This document shows, in pieces, positions 4,363 to 6,231 of a DNA stretch of 6,231 bases. The position numbers and the translations under genes are program-made. Below the pieces are notes generated by a model. The model was not told the DNA's origin and did no database searches. It worked only from the letters and a program-made list of their open reading frames with translations. Position 1 is the stretch's first letter; every line of letters starts with the position of its first letter. Origin of the DNA: Candidatus Solibacter sp. (GTDB taxonomy: Bacteria > Acidobacteriota > Terriglobia > Bryobacterales > Bryobacteraceae); assembly GCA_017883345.1 (NCBI GenBank), contig JADGNT010000322.1, positions 1-6,231 of the forward strand. The letters are read 5' to 3'.

Positions 4363-5964
4363 GGCATGGAGCAGCGCCCGCTGCTTTTCGCCGATGGCGG
4401 CCCAGTCGAAGTTGCGGAGGGCGACCCCGTAGGCGGCGCGCGCCATCTGCTGGCGGCGCTCGGGGTCGTTGATCAGCGTCGCCACCCCGGCCGCGAAGGC
4501 CACCGCCGAATCGGCCACCCATACGCTGTGGCCGTGCAGTAAGCCCAAGCCGGCGCATCCCGAGGAAGTCGAGACGACGGCGCGTTCCATCGCCATGGCT
4601 TCCAGCACTTTCACATTGGTGCCCGCGGAGACCGTGGTCGGCGCCAGCACCAGATTGCTCTCCACGTACAGCGGCCGCACATCGTTCACGAAGCCGAGCA
4701 GGCGGATGCGCGGGTCGGGCGCTGGTTCGGGCGAATCGGTGAAGGCGCGCCAGTAAGTGAGATAATCGGCGCCAGAGACCACGGTGAGCGACATTTGCGG
4801 GAACTTGTCGCGCAGAAGCGGCCAGACTTCCTCGGTGAAGAAGCGGTAGGCGGCGACGTTGGGAAAGTGACGGAAGCTGCCGATGAAGAGCAGGCGCTCG
4901 CCAGGGGCTTCGGGCGCGGCGCGGAAGCGCTTGAGATCCACACCGTTGGGGATCACAACGCTTGGAACGCCCACCATCTCGGCGTCTTTCTCCGACATCA
5001 CGACCACGCGCGGGAACTGCCGGAGGGCACGGGTTTCGAAGCGGCGCCAGCGGAAGACGTCCCACGCGGCGGAAAGCGTGCGCTCGCGGCGCGCGATCTG
5101 CTTGAACAGGTCGAAAGTGACGTCATGTTCCACCAGGATGTCGCCGCCGTACTCCGCGCCGTACTCGGCGAGTTGCGTGTACTCCACCTGTAGGGTTTGA
5201 AAGCCGAAGACGCGGCGCTCCTCGTGGATGGCCTGCGTCATGGCGGGCGAGCGGAACTCGTGGACCTCGGGCGGCAGCAGCGTGCTCCAGCGCGGCTCGC
5301 GATAGCGCGGCTTTTCCACCAGCACCACCCGCGCGCAAAACTCCAACACCGGCGCCATCTCCACTGGACCATCGGTGAAGGCGAACAGCTCGATATCGAA
5401 CTGCTTCGCCATCTCGCGCAGAAGATTGTAGATGCGCACGGCGCCGCCATGCGCCAGGGGAAAAGGGAAGTACGGCGAGAGCACGGCCACCCGGCGGCGA
5501 CCCTCGCTGCACGCGCTGCACGCGCGACCTTCCACCACGCGATAGCCTGAGGGCACCACGGAACACTCGCGCTTCTTCCACGGCCACCACCACGGGCGCA
5601 GATAGATACGGTCGAGCGGCACGCCGCGCCAGAACAGCAGCGAGGCCAGATCGAAGTGCAGGTGATGGCGCTCCAGGCGCGAGTTGTACGCCAGGATCTT
5701 GTGCGGGGCCAGCCGGTAGGCCGCGCGCCGCAGCGGGTTGGCTTCGCGCGTCAGCATTACCGGCGCGAGACCGATGCGGTAAGGCTTTAACTCGTGTTTC
5801 AGTTCGGCCCAATTCTCCGCGGTGGCGACGAAGTGGCGCCGGCCGGGAACTAGCCGGCGCACCTCTTCCGCCATGCGGCGGCACAGTTCGGGCTCGCCGC
5901 TCGAAAAGGTGACCACCACGGCTTCCGGGCCTTTGCCGAGCAGTCGGAAGATCCACTGCTTCAT
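4339..5964 (-). CDS. GT4-type glycosyltransferase with an extra N-terminal domain
   Basis: This 541-residue cytoplasmic enzyme probably transfers a sugar from a nucleotide donor during cell-surface polysaccharide or glycoconjugate synthesis; donor and acceptor cannot be read from the sequence. Residues 1-135 form a separate domain rich in Arg and aromatics (PHKILAYN at 87-94, FWRGVPLDRIYLRPWWWPW at 111-129). A linker with C134 and ACSAC (C149, C152) follows. A GT-B fold begins at about 158: VAVLSPYFPFPLAHGGAVRI in the first Rossmann half, then IPNGVD (338-343), LLFIGSF (358-364) and VLAPTTVSAGTNVKVLEAMAM (439-459) with E455 in the second. The first Glu of the GT4 EX7E motif is Ala447 here, as in some related sugar transferases. 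The start is ATG at 5964, with GAGG at 5976-5973 8 nt upstream and a 4-nt overlap with the transporter stop; a GTG 7 codons earlier is less likely. Confidence 0.88.
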   Translation of the reverse strand: MKQWIFRLLGKGPEAVVVTFSSGEPELCRRMAEEVRRLVPGRRHFVATAENWAELKHELKPYRIGLAPVMLTREANPLRRAAYRLAPHKILAYNSRLERHHLHFDLASLLFWRGVPLDRIYLRPWWWPWKKRECSVVPSGYRVVEGRACSACSEGRRRVAVLSPYFPFPLAHGGAVRIYNLLREMAKQFDIELFAFTDGPVEMAPVLEFCARVVLVEKPRYREPRWSTLLPPEVHEFRSPAMTQAIHEERRVFGFQTLQVEYTQLAEYGAEYGGDILVEHDVTFDLFKQIARRERTLSAAWDVFRWRRFETRALRQFPRVVVMSEKDAEMVGVPSVVIPNGVDLKRFRAAPEAPGERLLFIGSFRHFPNVAAYRFFTEEVWPLLRDKFPQMSLTVVSGADYLTYWRAFTDSPEPAPDPRIRLLGFVNDVRPLYVESNLVLAPTTVSAGTNVKVLEAMAMERAVVSTSSGCAGLGLLHGHSVWVADSAVAFAAGVATLINDPERRQQMARAAYGVALRNFDWAAIGEKQRALLHALTIMDVR

Positions 5965-6230
5965 CGCGTGGACCTCGTGAACCACAGCACCGCGCTCGCC
6001 GCCAACGGAGTGAACGCCACCGCCACGATCACCGGCGTGTATCCGCGGTGGTCGATCACCGCGCCGATTGCCGGGCCGAGGATGGTCGAAATCGCGCCAT
6101 AGCTCGACACCAAAATGGAAATGGCGAACGCCGCCGGCGCGGCGCCAAAGGTATCCAGCGGCAAGGTATACATGTTGACGCTGAAGGCCGCCACGGCGAA
6201 GATGCTAAGCGAAATTCCGGCCGCTGCCCA
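5961..6230 (-). CDS. C-terminal part of an MFS transporter (gene continues beyond the window)
   Basis: The frame is open to the window edge, giving 89 residues of an integral membrane protein. Three hydrophobic segments are visible (about 4-20, 34-56 and 64-84 of the fragment). A short loop containing DHRGY between the second and third resembles the cytoplasmic Gly/Asp/Arg loops of the major facilitator superfamily. The pattern SVNMYTLPLDTFG followed by AFAISILVSSYGA is close to anion:cation symporters of the hexuronate-transporter type, so sugar-acid uptake is possible, but the fragment is too short to decide. The C-terminus ends in a short basic tail (TRSTR). The TGA stop overlaps the glycosyltransferase ATG (ATGA), so the two are co-translated in one operon. 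Confidence 0.75.
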   Translation of the reverse strand, partial: WAAAGISLSIFAVAAFSVNMYTLPLDTFGAAPAAFAISILVSSYGAISTILGPAIGAVIDHRGYTPVIVAVAFTPLAASAVLWFTRSTR

Positions 6231-6231
6231 C

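Noticed and set aside
4325..5065. Upstream extension of the antitoxin frame to 376 codons
   Set aside because: The extension is Arg/Pro/Gly-rich and lies inside the glycosyltransferase gene in another frame; only the last 127-129 codons show antitoxin character.
5123..5956. Minus-strand open frame of 277 codons in another frame of the glycosyltransferase
   Set aside because: Composition is Arg/Ala/Gly-rich without motifs; the overlapping frame has the GT-B signatures.
5964..5985. GTG at 5985 as the glycosyltransferase start
   Set aside because: The ATG at 5964 has GAGG 8 nt upstream and a standard ATGA overlap with the transporter stop; the longer start would overlap more and adds no recognisable sequence.

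Overview
The window is GC-rich and reads like a chromosomal accessory region of an acidobacterium, perhaps Bryobacterales/Solibacter-like. This is inferred from a membrane-anchored Hanks-type Ser/Thr kinase with extracytoplasmic PEGA repeats, the high GC content and the style of the proteins. It cannot be proven from sequence alone.

Layout. (1) Positions 1-104 hold the 5' part of a minus-strand gene with a signal-peptide-like N-terminus but no usable ATG/GTG start. (2) Positions 105-1449 are a complete insertion sequence of the IS4 (DDE, YREK) type with perfect 19-bp terminal inverted repeats. Its promoter lies just inside the left end, with the -10 box almost touching the transposase ATG. 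The transposase frame is broken at a run of five T near its 3' end and continues in the +1 frame to a stop inside the right inverted repeat. (3) Positions 1450-1574 are non-coding and contain two tandem GCCGG-core hairpins. (4) Positions 1575-3335 encode the receptor-type kinase on the plus strand. (5) Everything after this is on the minus strand. The unit at 4324-3351 is a ParD-like antitoxin followed by a zeta-type P-loop toxin, overlapping by 4 nt. Upstream of it, 5964-4339 is a GT4-type glycosyltransferase with an extra N-terminal domain, and 6230-5961 is the C-terminal end of an MFS transporter. The transporter and glycosyltransferase also overlap by 4 nt (ATGA).

How they work together. 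MFS transporter, glycosyltransferase, antitoxin and toxin run head to tail with almost no gaps (4-nt overlap, 14-nt gap, 4-nt overlap), so read-through from the upstream operon is possible. The toxin-antitoxin pair nevertheless appears to have its own promoter. A consensus TTGACA lies inside the last codons of the glycosyltransferase. A perfect 7-bp-arm palindrome covers the -10 region and the glycosyltransferase stop codon, and is the obvious candidate for an autoregulatory operator. The toxin gene converges on the kinase gene with only 15 nt between stops and no visible terminator.

The most interesting points are the +1 frameshift at TTT-TAG in the transposase, the near-leaderless promoter-start arrangement seen at the transposase and antitoxin genes (and possibly the kinase), the operator overlapping a neighbour's stop codon, and the IS that seems to have cut off the start of a secreted-protein gene. 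No clearly new defence or mobile system was recognised; the toxin-antitoxin pair is a conserved type.
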